Assembly (NCBI GenBank): GCA_018648655.1
Contig: JABGQV010000084.1
Location: forward strand, 1 to 51,772
From: Anaerolineae bacterium
GTDB lineage: Bacteria; Chloroflexota; Anaerolineae; Anaerolineales; Villigracilaceae
Direction of reading: 5' to 3'
Length of the DNA stretch: 51,772 bases
The position numbers and the translations under genes are program-made. Shown here piece after piece: positions 9,035-17,680 of the stretch (within the stretch, counting starts at the first letter, position 1; each line of letters opens with the position of its first letter). The notes beneath the pieces are model-generated. The model made no database searches. It was not told the DNA's origin and saw only the letters and a program-made list of their open reading frames with translations.

Positions 9035-9367
9035 ATGAGCTTTGGCATCACAAAAACAATTCCGCAAAAAGAAAGCCAAGAAAGCGTAGATAAACTTTAT
9101 GATGGCAGTCTGAGCGAGTTTGAATTTCATAAAGCTGGTGGTCCCGCTAGGTTAAGCGTCGGGGATTATATCTATACGATTTATCACCACGAGATTATAG
9201 GGCGTCTGAAGATTACACACTTTATTGAAGGAGCTACTAATCCGAAATCTGGTAAGCCGCGTACTCTGATATATGTTGCTTGTCCGGGTGAGCGACTAGC
9301 AAGCCCAATTGCGAAAAAAGGCCATCAAGGAACACGTTATTATGATGGAGCTGAATGGCCTAAATAA
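9035..9367 (+). CDS. Small hypothetical protein
   Basis: A 110-residue soluble protein preceded by a good Shine-Dalgarno (TTAGGAGAAGAAT before ATG). I do not recognise a family. The middle (VGDYIYTIYHHEIIGRLKI) has the strand pattern of PUA/ASCH/EVE-like beta-barrels, in which a VGD turn precedes strands that bind modified nucleobases or RNA, but that is a weak resemblance. It lies 74 bases after the ABC-F gene and before a metallophosphoesterase on the same strand. Confidence 0.65.
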   Translation: MSFGITKTIPQKESQESVDKLYDGSLSEFEFHKAGGPARLSVGDYIYTIYHHEIIGRLKITHFIEGATNPKSGKPRTLIYVACPGERLASPIAKKGHQGTRYYDGAEWPK

Positions 9368-9422
9368 TTATAAGTTGTTTATTAGGAACTTCCTTCCTTC
9401 GAGTAGATTGAGCAAAAAGCGG

Positions 9423-9428
9423 TAAAAT
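9423..9428 (+). promoter_or_regulatory. Candidate -10 box immediately upstream of the metallophosphoesterase
   Basis: TAAAAT ends six bases before the ATG at 9435, and no Shine-Dalgarno lies in between. If used, the transcript would begin at or next to the start codon. No clear -35 box is visible, so support is limited to spacing and to similar arrangements at murI, tgt and rarA. Confidence 0.4.
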
Positions 9429-9434
9429 AGTGCC

Positions 9435-10064
9435 ATGAAAATCTTAGCCGTCAGCGATGAAGTTGTAGATCGTTTATATACCCTTGCCGCAAATAATCAT
9501 TTTGATGATGTGAATTTGCTTATTGGTTGCGGCGATTTACCTTATGAGTATTTAGAATATCTTCTCACCATTGCTCATTTGCCGCTTTATTATGTGCCCG
9601 GTAATCACGACCCAAGATTTCAAGAAGAAGTAAGCGATTCTAAAGCTGAAGGGGGAATTAATCTCGATTTGAAAACTGTGCGCTCTAATGATTTACTGCT
9701 CGCTGGTGTGGGCGGCAGTATCCGCTACAGACCAGATGGTGTTAATCAGTATACGCAAGCCCAAGTCTATATGCGTATCTTGAAGCTTATCCCTGCTTTA
9801 TTGCTAAATAGGATTCGCTATGGACGTGCTTTAGATATCCTGATTACGCATTCTCCACCTTTTGGAATTCATGATAATGATAGTCAGGCGCATCAGGGGT
9901 TAAAAGCTATCAATCTTTTGATTCGGTGTGCAAAGCCAGTCTATCATTTTCATGGTCATACGCATTTTTACAGACAAAATTTAGAATCTGCAACCACGGA
10001 GTTTGATGGAACGCAGATCATGAATATTCATCCTTATAAAATAATTGAAATAAATAATGACTGA
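9435..10064 (+). CDS. Metallophosphoesterase (calcineurin-like)
   Basis: A 209-residue cytosolic phosphoesterase with a two-metal site. The motifs appear in order: VSDEV (6-10), GCGD (31-34), GNHD (56-59), THSPP (around 138) and HGHTH (around 174). The first motif is normally DxH; here it is DE, a variant I recall from a subfamily of small phosphoesterases, so the enzyme need not be inactive. The substrate cannot be told from the sequence. No ribosome binding site is visible; see the adjacent -10 box. It stands between the small unknown gene and the metallopeptidase-like lipoprotein. Confidence 0.82.
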   Translation: MKILAVSDEVVDRLYTLAANNHFDDVNLLIGCGDLPYEYLEYLLTIAHLPLYYVPGNHDPRFQEEVSDSKAEGGINLDLKTVRSNDLLLAGVGGSIRYRPDGVNQYTQAQVYMRILKLIPALLLNRIRYGRALDILITHSPPFGIHDNDSQAHQGLKAINLLIRCAKPVYHFHGHTHFYRQNLESATTEFDGTQIMNIHPYKIIEINND

Positions 10065-10123
10065 AAGCTAATAGAGTATAGGATTTTATAGGTAAGAGGA
10101 ATAAATAATTTTACAGGAGTATT

Positions 10124-11245
10124 ATGATGAAGAAGAATTGGCAAGTGAAGCTATTTACCTTGGTATTGGCCCTAACACTGGTGGCCTGCAAAACTCTAAT
10201 GGGACCAAGCGATGATGATATAGGGCTATCAAGTCCACCCACGAGCGCACCAGAGGAGGTCATCCCTGATGATGCACCAGATACTCTTCCCAATGCAAAT
10301 AATGAAGTCGAATCCTGCTTAGAGAGCGAAACCTATCATCCCGATAGCGGGCTTTGTTATCATGATGATGGTGGGGCAGAAGCTCCTTTTTTGGCGATGA
10401 TGGATGGCGTAACAGATTATGGTGACGAAGATTATTCTGATGAAGAAGAAACGCCCCAAGAAGTGAATTTGGTTATTTATAATATTGATGGTGATGAAAT
10501 TTTCTCGCCACAATACGAAGACGTGAGCGCAGATTTAGAAGATGAGCAAGAAGATACTGTGGCTCACGAAGAAATTTGGGACTTTTTCTCAGCAGTTGTC
10601 CCTGCTGATTATCGCAGTTTTGTGACATATTATATTGTCTTTACCGATGGCAAAAATGGAACCTTAGCAGCCGTGGAGCAGGCTTTAGATGACCCTTATT
10701 CATGGATGATCGAGATAGATATCGCTGATACTGCAGATACGCAAGATCTGACCTTTACACTGATACATGAATTTGGGCATCTATTAACGCTGAATGCTAA
10801 ACAAGTTGAAGTTGATGAGTATCTTTATAATAATATGGACGATGATGATGCTTATTTTGAAGCAGAAGATAATTGTGCCACCTATTTTACGGGCGAGGGT
10901 TGTGCAAACTCTTCTTCTTATTTTTATCTCTTTTTTGATGAGTTTTGGGCAGGTTATTATGATGAGTGGCTTGATATTGAAGCAATTGAAGATGATGATG
11001 CTTATTACGAGGCCTCAGACGAATTCTATTTTGCACATGAAAATGAGTTTCTTTCTGACTACGCATTTACAAACCCCGGTGAAGATATTGCTGAGTCCTG
11101 GGCATTTTTTGTAACGCACGCAAAGCCTGCCGGGAATACAATTGCTGAGGAAAAAATCTTGTTTTTCTATGATTTCCCTGAGTTGGTAGCACTAAGAAGT
11201 GAAATTATTGCTCGCACTTATTCACGCTTAGTAAGAATGCAGTAA
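10124..11245 (+). CDS. Lipoprotein with a zinc-metallopeptidase motif
   Basis: A 373-residue exported lipoprotein with lipobox LVAC (Cys22). After a long Asp/Glu-rich linker (about 30-145) comes a domain with LIHEFGHL, the HExxH zinc motif at 215-219, followed by GEDIAESWAFF at about 319-329, where a Glu could supply the third zinc ligand, as in gluzincin-type peptidases. The stretch between them carries acidic and aromatic runs (DDDDAYFEAED, EDDDAYYEASDE). No known family is recognised with confidence. Two adjacent ATGs exist; the second, at 10127, has the better spacing (7 bases) from the AGGAG. It probably acts on the outer cell surface. Confidence 0.75.
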   Translation: MMKKNWQVKLFTLVLALTLVACKTLMGPSDDDIGLSSPPTSAPEEVIPDDAPDTLPNANNEVESCLESETYHPDSGLCYHDDGGAEAPFLAMMDGVTDYGDEDYSDEEETPQEVNLVIYNIDGDEIFSPQYEDVSADLEDEQEDTVAHEEIWDFFSAVVPADYRSFVTYYIVFTDGKNGTLAAVEQALDDPYSWMIEIDIADTADTQDLTFTLIHEFGHLLTLNAKQVEVDEYLYNNMDDDDAYFEAEDNCATYFTGEGCANSSSYFYLFFDEFWAGYYDEWLDIEAIEDDDAYYEASDEFYFAHENEFLSDYAFTNPGEDIAESWAFFVTHAKPAGNTIAEEKILFFYDFPELVALRSEIIARTYSRLVRMQ

Positions 11246-11277
11246 ATTAAGCATAAAAAATCTATATTACTAAAAAA

Positions 11278-11673
11278 ATGATTAAAAATTATCTGAAAGC
11301 TCATGGAAAATATGTTTTTATCAATGGCATTATAGCTGGCTTACTCATCGCATTGGTCGGAGCATCTCTCGGCCTTCTATGGAGCAAGCTTTTCTCCCCG
11401 GAGGGCTGGGGCGGTTTGCTTTACGCAATGCGTGGTGCTGTCTGGGGGTATGGAGTTGGTGTTGCGCTAGGCGCATTTAAGGCACATCGAAACAATGGCG
11501 GAAAGTGCTCTCTTTCACGTGCTTTTTATAGCACCATGAGCGCATTATTGGCAGTTATTTTTTTAGCCGAACCTTTGCGCCTTCAAATCTTTTTGCCACT
11601 CATGTGGGGGGCGTTAATTCTTTTCCCGCCTTTTGTGGCAGCTCTTTTTCTTTATGAGCGTACTGGTGAATAA
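11278..11673 (+). CDS. Small hypothetical membrane protein
   Basis: A 131-residue protein with about four hydrophobic helices (roughly residues 12-35, 44-66, 84-102 and 106-126), glycine-rich in the first two. No family is recognised. It starts 32 bases after the metallopeptidase gene and its end overlaps the start of the next membrane-protein gene, so the two are probably co-expressed. No clear ribosome binding site is present. Confidence 0.55.
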   Translation: MIKNYLKAHGKYVFINGIIAGLLIALVGASLGLLWSKLFSPEGWGGLLYAMRGAVWGYGVGVALGAFKAHRNNGGKCSLSRAFYSTMSALLAVIFLAEPLRLQIFLPLMWGALILFPPFVAALFLYERTGE

Positions 11674-12118
11674 ATTGCTAGAGAGATTTTTAGAAAAAGC
11701 GCCTTTCTCCGTAACCTTATTGGGTATTCTGGCGTTAATCCTTATGTTATTCAACGCGACTCGATTTGGGGTCGCACTGGCAAAATGGCAGTTGATTTTG
11801 GAATATATGCCAGAGCCAGGTCCAATTTACACTGCCGCAACAGGCTTGTTGTGGGCATTCTGCTGGCTGATAGTTTATCTCGGCATCGAACTTGCGTGGC
11901 GTTGGAGCGGAGTCGCTTTTTTGCTCCTCTCTTTTCTTTATGCAAGTTATTATTGGCTAGATCGCCTTTTCTTTCAGCTATTTGCAGAAAGAAGCAATGC
12001 GTTATTTGCCTTTATAGCAACAGTTTTGTGTTTAAGTGGCATTATATTTCTTTTGGCTTTGCCACAAAGCCGTGCATATTTTGCAGCAAAGAGTGAAATA
12101 AAAGAAAGCGAAGTCTAA
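11654..12118 (+). CDS. Hypothetical membrane protein
   Basis: A 154-residue protein (starting MSVLVNKLL) with about four transmembrane helices. I chose the ATG at 11654, which overlaps the end of the preceding gene by 20 bases; a GTG at 11633 would add seven residues. No known domain. The overlap and the shared character suggest a two-gene membrane module with the gene at 11278. It ends 41 bases before the carboxylase operon. Confidence 0.55.
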   Translation: MSVLVNKLLERFLEKAPFSVTLLGILALILMLFNATRFGVALAKWQLILEYMPEPGPIYTAATGLLWAFCWLIVYLGIELAWRWSGVAFLLLSFLYASYYWLDRLFFQLFAERSNALFAFIATVLCLSGIIFLLALPQSRAYFAAKSEIKESEV

Positions 12119-12159
12119 AATATTCTATACCTAAAAAAACCAAGAAAAAAGAGAGAAAT

Positions 12160-13710
12160 ATGACAGAAAACCCTAAAATACAAGAACTTCGAGAGAAAAA
12201 AGCTGAAACCCGTGTGGGTGGCGGTAAAGCCCGTGTTGAAGCCCAGCATAAAAAAGGACGCTTAACAGCGCGAGAACGCCTTGATTTGTTTTTAGATAAA
12301 GGCTCATTTCGAGAATTAGACCCTTTTATTGTTCATCGCACCACTGATTTTGGATTAGATAAGAAAAAATTCGTATCAGACAGTGTTGTTACTGGATGGG
12401 GTACAGTAGATGGGCGTTTGATTTATGTTTTTTCACAAGATTTCACCGTATTGGGTGGTAGCCTTGGAGAAGTTCACGCTGAAAAGATTGTCAAGTTGAT
12501 GGATATGGCAATCAAAAATGGTGCGCCCGTTATTGGCCTCAATGACTCAGGTGGCGCACGCATTCAAGAGGGCGTTGTTGCCTTAGGTGGCTACGCCGAT
12601 ATTTTCCTCCGCAACACCCTTGCGAGTGGTGTTGTCCCACAAATTTCGGCAATTATGGGGCCCTGCGCAGGCGGTGCGGTCTACTCCCCAGCTCTAACAG
12701 ACTTTATTTTTATGGTACGCGATTCTTCTTATATGTTTGTTACAGGTCCCGATGTTGTTAAGGCCGTTACTAACGAAAATGTCTCCTTCGAAGATTTGGG
12801 TGGCGCAAGTGTTCACTCAGAAGTATCTGGTGTTTGTCATGTTGCCGCAGATAGTGAAGCAGATACACTTTTCTTGATACGTAAATTGCTTAGTTACCTG
12901 CCCCAAAACAATATGGAAGACCCGCCTTTTGTTCCTAACGGTGACGATCCTTTGCGCCGCGACAAAGAGTTAGACTCCATTATCCCCGATGACCCTAGTA
13001 AACCCTATGATGTCAAAGATGTTATTCAGCGCGTAGTAGATAACGGTGAGTTTTTTGAAATTCACGCCAGCTACGCCATGAATATTGTGGTTGGATTTGC
13101 TAGACTTGGTGGTCATTCAGTGGGCGTTGTTGCGAATCAGCCTGCAGTTTTAGCTGGGGTGCTCGATATTGAAGCCTCTGAAAAGGCTGGAAGATTTATT
13201 CGTTTCTGCGACTCTTTCAATATCCCCGTCATCACCTTTGAAGACGTCCCCGGGTTTTTGCCTGGTACCGTGCAAGAACATGGTGGCATTATTCGATCTG
13301 GGGCAAAACTGCTTTATGCTTATTGTGAAGCAACAGTACCTAAATTAACAGTTGTTACTCGTAAAGCTTATGGTGGTGCCTACGATGTTATGTCGTCCAA
13401 GCATATTCGTGGTGATTTAAATATCGCTTGGCCCTCTGCCGAGATTGCAGTGATGGGACCCGATGGCGCAGTAAATATCATCTTCCGCCATGAGTTGGCA
13501 GAAGCAGATGACCCCGTTGCTAAAAAAGCAGAGCTAGTAGAAGCATACCGCGAAAAATTTGCCAATCCTTATGTGGCAGCAGGACGTGGTTTTATTGACG
13601 ATGTAATTGAGCCTCGTGATACACGTCCGCGTTTGATTAATGCATTAGAAATGCTGAGCAATAAACGCGATTCAAATCCACCGAAAAAACATGGCAATAT
13701 CCCACTGTAG
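12160..13710 (+). CDS. pccB: Acyl-CoA carboxylase carboxyltransferase subunit (propionyl-CoA carboxylase beta type)
   Basis: A 516-residue crotonase-fold carboxyltransferase, which moves the carboxyl group from carboxybiotin to an acyl-CoA. The N-terminal half contains [10 protein letters not shown] and the GGARIQEGV oxyanion loop, and [16 protein letters not shown]; the C-terminal half has DVPGFLPG and [11 protein letters not shown]. The sequence is closest in kind to propionyl-CoA carboxylase beta and methylmalonyl-CoA decarboxylase alpha subunits. Because biotin carboxylase and a biotin carrier are encoded just downstream and no decarboxylase membrane subunits are present, an ATP-driven propionyl-CoA (or broad acyl-CoA) carboxylase is the better reading. 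The length is normal. It heads the operon. Confidence 0.9.
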   Translation: MTENPKIQELREKKAETRVGGGKARVEAQHKKGRLTARERLDLFLDKGSFRELDPFIVHRTTDFGLDKKKFVSDSVVTGWGTVDGRLIYVFSQDFTVLGGSLGEVHAEKIVKLMDMAIKNGAPVIGLNDSGGARIQEGVVALGGYADIFLRNTLASGVVPQISAIMGPCAGGAVYSPALTDFIFMVRDSSYMFVTGPDVVKAVTNENVSFEDLGGASVHSEVSGVCHVAADSEADTLFLIRKLLSYLPQNNMEDPPFVPNGDDPLRRDKELDSIIPDDPSKPYDVKDVIQRVVDNGEFFEIHASYAMNIVVGFARLGGHSVGVVANQPAVLAGVLDIEASEKAGRFIRFCDSFNIPVITFEDVPGFLPGTVQEHGGIIRSGAKLLYAYCEATVPKLTVVTRKAYGGAYDVMSSKHIRGDLNIAWPSAEIAVMGPDGAVNIIFRHELAEADDPVAKKAELVEAYREKFANPYVAAGRGFIDDVIEPRDTRPRLINALEMLSNKRDSNPPKKHGNIPL

Positions 13711-13715
13711 AAATA

Positions 13716-14363
13716 ATGAATCCAAAAGATAGGATAGAAAATATTGCCATATACGCCAAAGACAAGAATAATTTGGCTTTAGATGAATATCCCCAAGAAG
13801 CCAGAGAGTTGAACTACCGCTGGCTTCATACCTTGCGTGTTGCTCAATATGGTAAACGTCTTGCGAAATTGGAAGGCGCAAATATTGAGATAGTTCTTGC
13901 TGGGTGTTTATTGCACGATATTACAAAGCTGAGCAATGTATCTAAGGATTTCAATCATGGACGCGCTGGCGCAAAAATGATACGCCCTTTTTTGAAGAAA
14001 TTGGAATATTCTCAAGAAGATGTTGAGAATATTTGCTACTCAGTTGCTTCACACGTAGATGGTTTTGCTGATTTTGAACATCCTCGCACTTTAGAAGCAG
14101 AAGTTCTTAATGACGCAGACAAACTTGATCGTTTTAGCAGTTATAGAACAGTTTTGTCATTGAGTGAATTTGCGAATAAAGAGTATGAAGAGTTTATCTC
14201 TGCTGTAGAAAATCGCGTAAAGTATCTTGAACGCACAGAAAAAGAAGCTCTCACGCAAACTCAAAGTGGCAAAAAAGCCTTTGGGAAGCAGATCGCAGTG
14301 CAAATGGCTTATTTAGAACGCCTACTGGCAGATTATGAAATAACAGCTTTGCCAAATTTATAG
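13716..14363 (+). CDS. HD-domain phosphohydrolase-like protein within the carboxylase operon
   Basis: A 215-residue soluble protein with an HD metal site: H38 in LHTLRV, H67-D68 in LLHDITK, and a later H in SVASHVDGF and D in LNDADKLD. These match HD-superfamily phosphohydrolases of the YedJ-like group, which act on nucleotides or other phosphate esters. The substrate is unknown. It begins five bases after the pccB stop and lies before the biotin carboxylase gene, so it is surely co-transcribed with the carboxylase. A role in clearing a metabolite or nucleotide of that pathway is possible, but unsupported. Confidence 0.8.
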   Translation: MNPKDRIENIAIYAKDKNNLALDEYPQEARELNYRWLHTLRVAQYGKRLAKLEGANIEIVLAGCLLHDITKLSNVSKDFNHGRAGAKMIRPFLKKLEYSQEDVENICYSVASHVDGFADFEHPRTLEAEVLNDADKLDRFSSYRTVLSLSEFANKEYEEFISAVENRVKYLERTEKEALTQTQSGKKAFGKQIAVQMAYLERLLADYEITALPNL

Positions 14364-14429
14364 GCATATTGAAACTTTAAGATAAAAATATAAATCGGAT
14401 ACTTGAAATCTAAAAAAAACGGAGCATTT

Positions 14430-15938
14430 ATGTTCAATAAAATATTAATAGCCAATCGTGGAGAGATCGCAATTCGCATTGTGCGAGCTTGTAGGGAATT
14501 AGGACTTCATACGGTTGCTGTTTATTCAGAAGCTGATCGTCAATCGATGCACGTTCGATACGCAACTGAGGCTTATTTATTAGGCCCTGCACCATCTAGA
14601 GAATCCTATTTGCTCGGCGATAAAATCATTGAAATTGCGCTGAAGAGCGGAGCAGGGGCTATTCATCCCGGCTATGGCTTTTTGGCAGAGAATGCCGACT
14701 TTGCTCAAGCTGTTGAGGATGCAGGGCTTGAGTTTGTAGGCCCTAGCCCTTTTGCTATCTCATCAATGGGTGATAAAGCCATTGCTCGTAAAACAATGCT
14801 AGAAGCAGGTGTTCCCGTTGTGCCAGGCACAAAGGGTGTAGATAGGCTTAGCGATGAAGAATTGCTTGAGCTTGCTCCTGAAGTTGGTTTTCCTTTGCTC
14901 ATCAAAGCCACAGCCGGTGGCGGGGGCAAGGGGATGCGCGAGGTGAAAAATATAGAAGAGATGCCTTTGGCACTCTCTTCTGCACGCGGTGAAGCGAAAT
15001 CTGCTTTCGGAGAGGATAATGTTTACCTCGAAAAGCTGCTTCTCGGTGCGCGGCACGTTGAAATCCAAGTTTTAGCCGATAAGTTTGGGAATACAATCCA
15101 CCTCAATGAACGAGAATGTTCACTGCAGCGTCGCCATCAAAAATTATTAGAAGAAGCACCATCACCAGCTATGGACGAGGATCTTCGAGAGCGCATGGGT
15201 GAAGTCGCAGTTCAGGCCGCAAAAGCGGTGAATTATGAGAGTGCAGGCACAATAGAATGTTTGGTAGATAAAGATAAGAATTTTTATTTTCTTGAGATGA
15301 ATACGCGCTTACAGGTGGAGCACCCAATTACTGAGTTAGTAACGGGTGTGGATATTGTGAAAGAGCAAATTCGGATAGCGCGTGGGCGAAAACTCTCCTT
15401 TGCACAAGAGGATATAGAAATTAAGGGTGCAGCAATTGAATGTCGTATTAATGCTGAAGACCCGCATAATAATTTTATGCCCTCTACGGGGCATATTTCT
15501 CATGCAGTTTTGCCAACAGGGCCTGGCATTCGGGTTGATACAGGTGTTTATGCAGGGACAGATATTACGCCCTATTATGATTCGATGATTTCAAAGTTGA
15601 TTGTTTGGGGTGAGACTCGTGCTCAAGCCATTTTACGAATGCGTCGCGCGCTCTCAGAATATAGAATAGTTGGTGTACGCACGAATATCCCTTTTCATCA
15701 AACGATGATGGATTCTCACCGTTTTATGGGGGGGCAATACGATACTCGTTTTGTAGAAGAAGAGTTTGATATGGCTGAAATCGCTGAGGGCAAAGAAACT
15801 TTGCCAGATATTGCAGCGATTATTGCGACCTTAGTGAAGCATGAAGAGACCGAACGTGCGGCACATGTTGTGCGTCGTAATGCCCGCGATACAAGCAACT
15901 GGAAATGGCTCTCTCGTTGGGAGCGGTTGAGTAAATAG
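14430..15938 (+). CDS. accC: Biotin carboxylase subunit of the acyl-CoA carboxylase
   Basis: A 502-residue ATP-grasp enzyme that carboxylates biotin with ATP and bicarbonate. It begins FNKILIANRGEIAIR, the invariant start of the family, and contains HPGYGFLAEN, the glycine-rich ATP loop KATAGGGGKGM, RRHQKLLEEAP, and FLEMNTRLQVEH with the catalytic residues. The length is typical of a stand-alone AccC/PccA N-terminal part. The start is set by GGAG five bases before the ATG; an upstream in-frame TTG at 14403 is less likely. The next gene supplies the biotin carrier, so the alpha chain is split in two genes as in many bacteria. Confidence 0.94.
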   Translation: MFNKILIANRGEIAIRIVRACRELGLHTVAVYSEADRQSMHVRYATEAYLLGPAPSRESYLLGDKIIEIALKSGAGAIHPGYGFLAENADFAQAVEDAGLEFVGPSPFAISSMGDKAIARKTMLEAGVPVVPGTKGVDRLSDEELLELAPEVGFPLLIKATAGGGGKGMREVKNIEEMPLALSSARGEAKSAFGEDNVYLEKLLLGARHVEIQVLADKFGNTIHLNERECSLQRRHQKLLEEAPSPAMDEDLRERMGEVAVQAAKAVNYESAGTIECLVDKDKNFYFLEMNTRLQVEHPITELVTGVDIVKEQIRIARGRKLSFAQEDIEIKGAAIECRINAEDPHNNFMPSTGHISHAVLPTGPGIRVDTGVYAGTDITPYYDSMISKLIVWGETRAQAILRMRRALSEYRIVGVRTNIPFHQTMMDSHRFMGGQYDTRFVEEEFDMAEIAEGKETLPDIAAIIATLVKHEETERAAHVVRRNARDTSNWKWLSRWERLSK

Positions 15939-15990
15939 TTAGGTTGCTAAGAACAAAAAATTAGTAGAGAAAAAAATAAATGAGACCAAT

Positions 15991-16488
15991 ATGAAATATA
16001 TAACCACAATAGATGGAAAAGAATTTCAAGTAGAAATCATAGATGATCGCCATGTTTCTGTTGATGGAAAAATAGTAGAAGTTGATTTTGAGTCTGTTAA
16101 ATCTCAACCCGTTTTTTCCCTTATAGTAGATGGAAAATCTTATGAAGCTTATGTTTATGATGGCGAAGAAGATCTAGAGGTTTTGCTCAAAGGGCGGCTT
16201 TATCATAGCAGGGTTGAAGATGAGCGTGAGAGACGACTCCGTGCCGCAGCAGGAGGCAGTAAGGCAGTCTCTGGCACCTTCCACTTGAAGGCGCCGATGC
16301 CCGGCTTGGTTGTTTCTCTTGCGGTAGCAGAAGGCCAAGAGGTTAAAGAAGGTGATGTTTTACTTATTCTTGAATCGATGAAGATGCAAAATGAATTGAA
16401 ATCGCCGCAAGATGGGGTTGTGGGCCGCATCCAAGTTTCGGCGGGTGACAGTGTAGAACAACGCCAAAAAATGCTAAGTGTAGAATAA
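15991..16488 (+). CDS. Biotin carboxyl carrier protein
   Basis: A 165-residue carrier. The C-terminal biotinyl domain (about 95-165) has the motif ESMKMQNE, in which K131 should carry biotin, preceded by APMPG. The N-terminal 90 residues form a separate beta-rich domain (DGKEFQVEI, LIVDGKSYEAYVY) found in carriers of propionyl-CoA and related carboxylases, where it helps bind the carboxyltransferase. It completes the operon pccB-HD-accC-carrier and is followed by a terminator. Confidence 0.92.
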   Translation: MKYITTIDGKEFQVEIIDDRHVSVDGKIVEVDFESVKSQPVFSLIVDGKSYEAYVYDGEEDLEVLLKGRLYHSRVEDERERRLRAAAGGSKAVSGTFHLKAPMPGLVVSLAVAEGQEVKEGDVLLILESMKMQNELKSPQDGVVGRIQVSAGDSVEQRQKMLSVE

Positions 16489-16493
16489 AATAT

Positions 16494-16530
16494 AGCCTCT
16501 TGGTTTCGCGAGAAACTGAGAGGCTTTTTG
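16494..16530 (+). terminator. Intrinsic terminator of the carboxylase operon
   Basis: AGCCTCT pairs with AGAGGCT and, inside a TG/TG internal loop, GTTTC pairs with GAAAC around GCGA; a T-run (16525-16529) follows. It ends the operon five bases after the carrier gene. Confidence 0.8.
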
Positions 16531-16575
16531 TTTATTTCCCGAGAATTAGAATGACCCTATTAAGGAGATTGAATA

Positions 16576-17643
16576 ATGTCCAAAAATATCGTTATCTTTT
16601 CAGATGGAACAAACCAAGAAGGCGGAAAAGGAAATCCTACTAACGTTTATAAGCTTTTTAATATGGTGGAAGATAGAACGGCTAAACAGATTGCCTTCTA
16701 CGATCGTGGCTTAGGTACAGATTGGCGCCGTGTTTCTGGTAATGCCTTCGGGATGGGAATTTCTAAAAATATTCTTGAGTGTTATCAATTTATCTTTGAA
16801 AATTATCAGGCTGGCGACCAAATCTATCTTTTTGGCTTTAGCCGGGGCGCTTTTACGGTGCGGAGCCTTTCAGCATTTATTCATTATTTTGGCATATTGC
16901 CAAAATCGCGCCCAGAATTAATTGAATCTGCGTATGATATTTATAAAATAAAAAATGATAAAAAGCGCCAGGCAGCTGCTGCGGCCTTTGTAAATAAACA
17001 CCATACACAGTGGACTAAAATAAAATTTATTGGTGTATGGGACACAGTTGGTGCGCTTGGGCTACCTATAGAGTGGCTAGATGTTGGCGTAAACGCTCTC
17101 TTTAAGCATGAGTTTCACGATATGCGCATTAGTGGCGCAGTAGAAGCAGGCTACCACGCTCTTTCCTTAGATGATGATCGCCTTGTTTTTCACCCCTCTC
17201 TTTGGGATGAAAAAAATATAGGCACAATCGCAAGCTGGGAGAATGGCGTGAGGGTGGAGAAAGAGCAAATTGTAGAGCAAGTTTGGTTTGCGGGAGCGCA
17301 TACTGATATTGGCGGGGGCTTTATGCCTTTGGCAAGGGGAAAATCTATGGCAAAGCCATCACTTTCAGATATTCCTTTTGAGTGGCTGCTTGAAAAATCT
17401 GAGCAGCACGGTTTGCGTATTTATCCTTATCATAAAATAAATAGAAACCCAAATGCTTTAGGAAGATTGCATAAAGCACGTACGGGCGCTGGGAAAGCTT
17501 TTAGACAAAGAATTCGCTCAAAAACTAGAGGTTTAGATAGACTAAAGCTCCCGCTAAAAGTGCATAAATCTGTTTTGGAAAGAATGGAAAAAGATAAAGA
17601 TTACGAAACCTGGATTTCAGATTTCGACTATATAGCAGTATAA
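16576..17643 (+). CDS. DUF2235 alpha/beta-hydrolase (Tle1-like phospholipase domain)
   Basis: A 355-residue protein of the DUF2235 family, the catalytic fold found in Tle1-type phospholipases and in many stand-alone bacterial and fungal proteins. Visible signatures are SDGTNQ near the start (9-14), the nucleophile elbow GFSRGAF (87-93, Ser89), FIGVWDTVGALG (about 153-164) with a candidate Asp, and GAHTDIGGG (about 235-243) with a candidate His. No signal peptide, VgrG/PAAR partner or immunity gene is nearby, so a secreted toxin role is not supported. A good AAGGAG precedes the ATG. It is monocistronic and convergent with murI. Confidence 0.85.
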   Translation: MSKNIVIFSDGTNQEGGKGNPTNVYKLFNMVEDRTAKQIAFYDRGLGTDWRRVSGNAFGMGISKNILECYQFIFENYQAGDQIYLFGFSRGAFTVRSLSAFIHYFGILPKSRPELIESAYDIYKIKNDKKRQAAAAAFVNKHHTQWTKIKFIGVWDTVGALGLPIEWLDVGVNALFKHEFHDMRISGAVEAGYHALSLDDDRLVFHPSLWDEKNIGTIASWENGVRVEKEQIVEQVWFAGAHTDIGGGFMPLARGKSMAKPSLSDIPFEWLLEKSEQHGLRIYPYHKINRNPNALGRLHKARTGAGKAFRQRIRSKTRGLDRLKLPLKVHKSVLERMEKDKDYETWISDFDYIAV

Positions 17644-17645
17644 AT

Positions 17646-17680
17646 AAAAAGTCCGCTCTCTAAATGAGAGCGGACTTTTT
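17646..17680. terminator. Bidirectional terminator between the DUF2235 gene and murI
   Basis: A perfect 15-bp stem (AAAAAGTCCGCTCTC at 17646-17660 with its complement at 17666-17680) around a five-base loop, with A- and T-runs on either side. It serves the two convergent genes; the murI stop codon overlaps its right end. Confidence 0.88.

Noticed and set aside
9435-10064. Missing DxH motif in the metallophosphoesterase as a sign of inactivation
   Set aside because: A glutamate occupies the position and all other metal-binding motifs are present; this fits a known type of variant.
16576-17643. Type VI secretion effector locus
   Set aside because: No VgrG, PAAR, adaptor or immunity gene is nearby.
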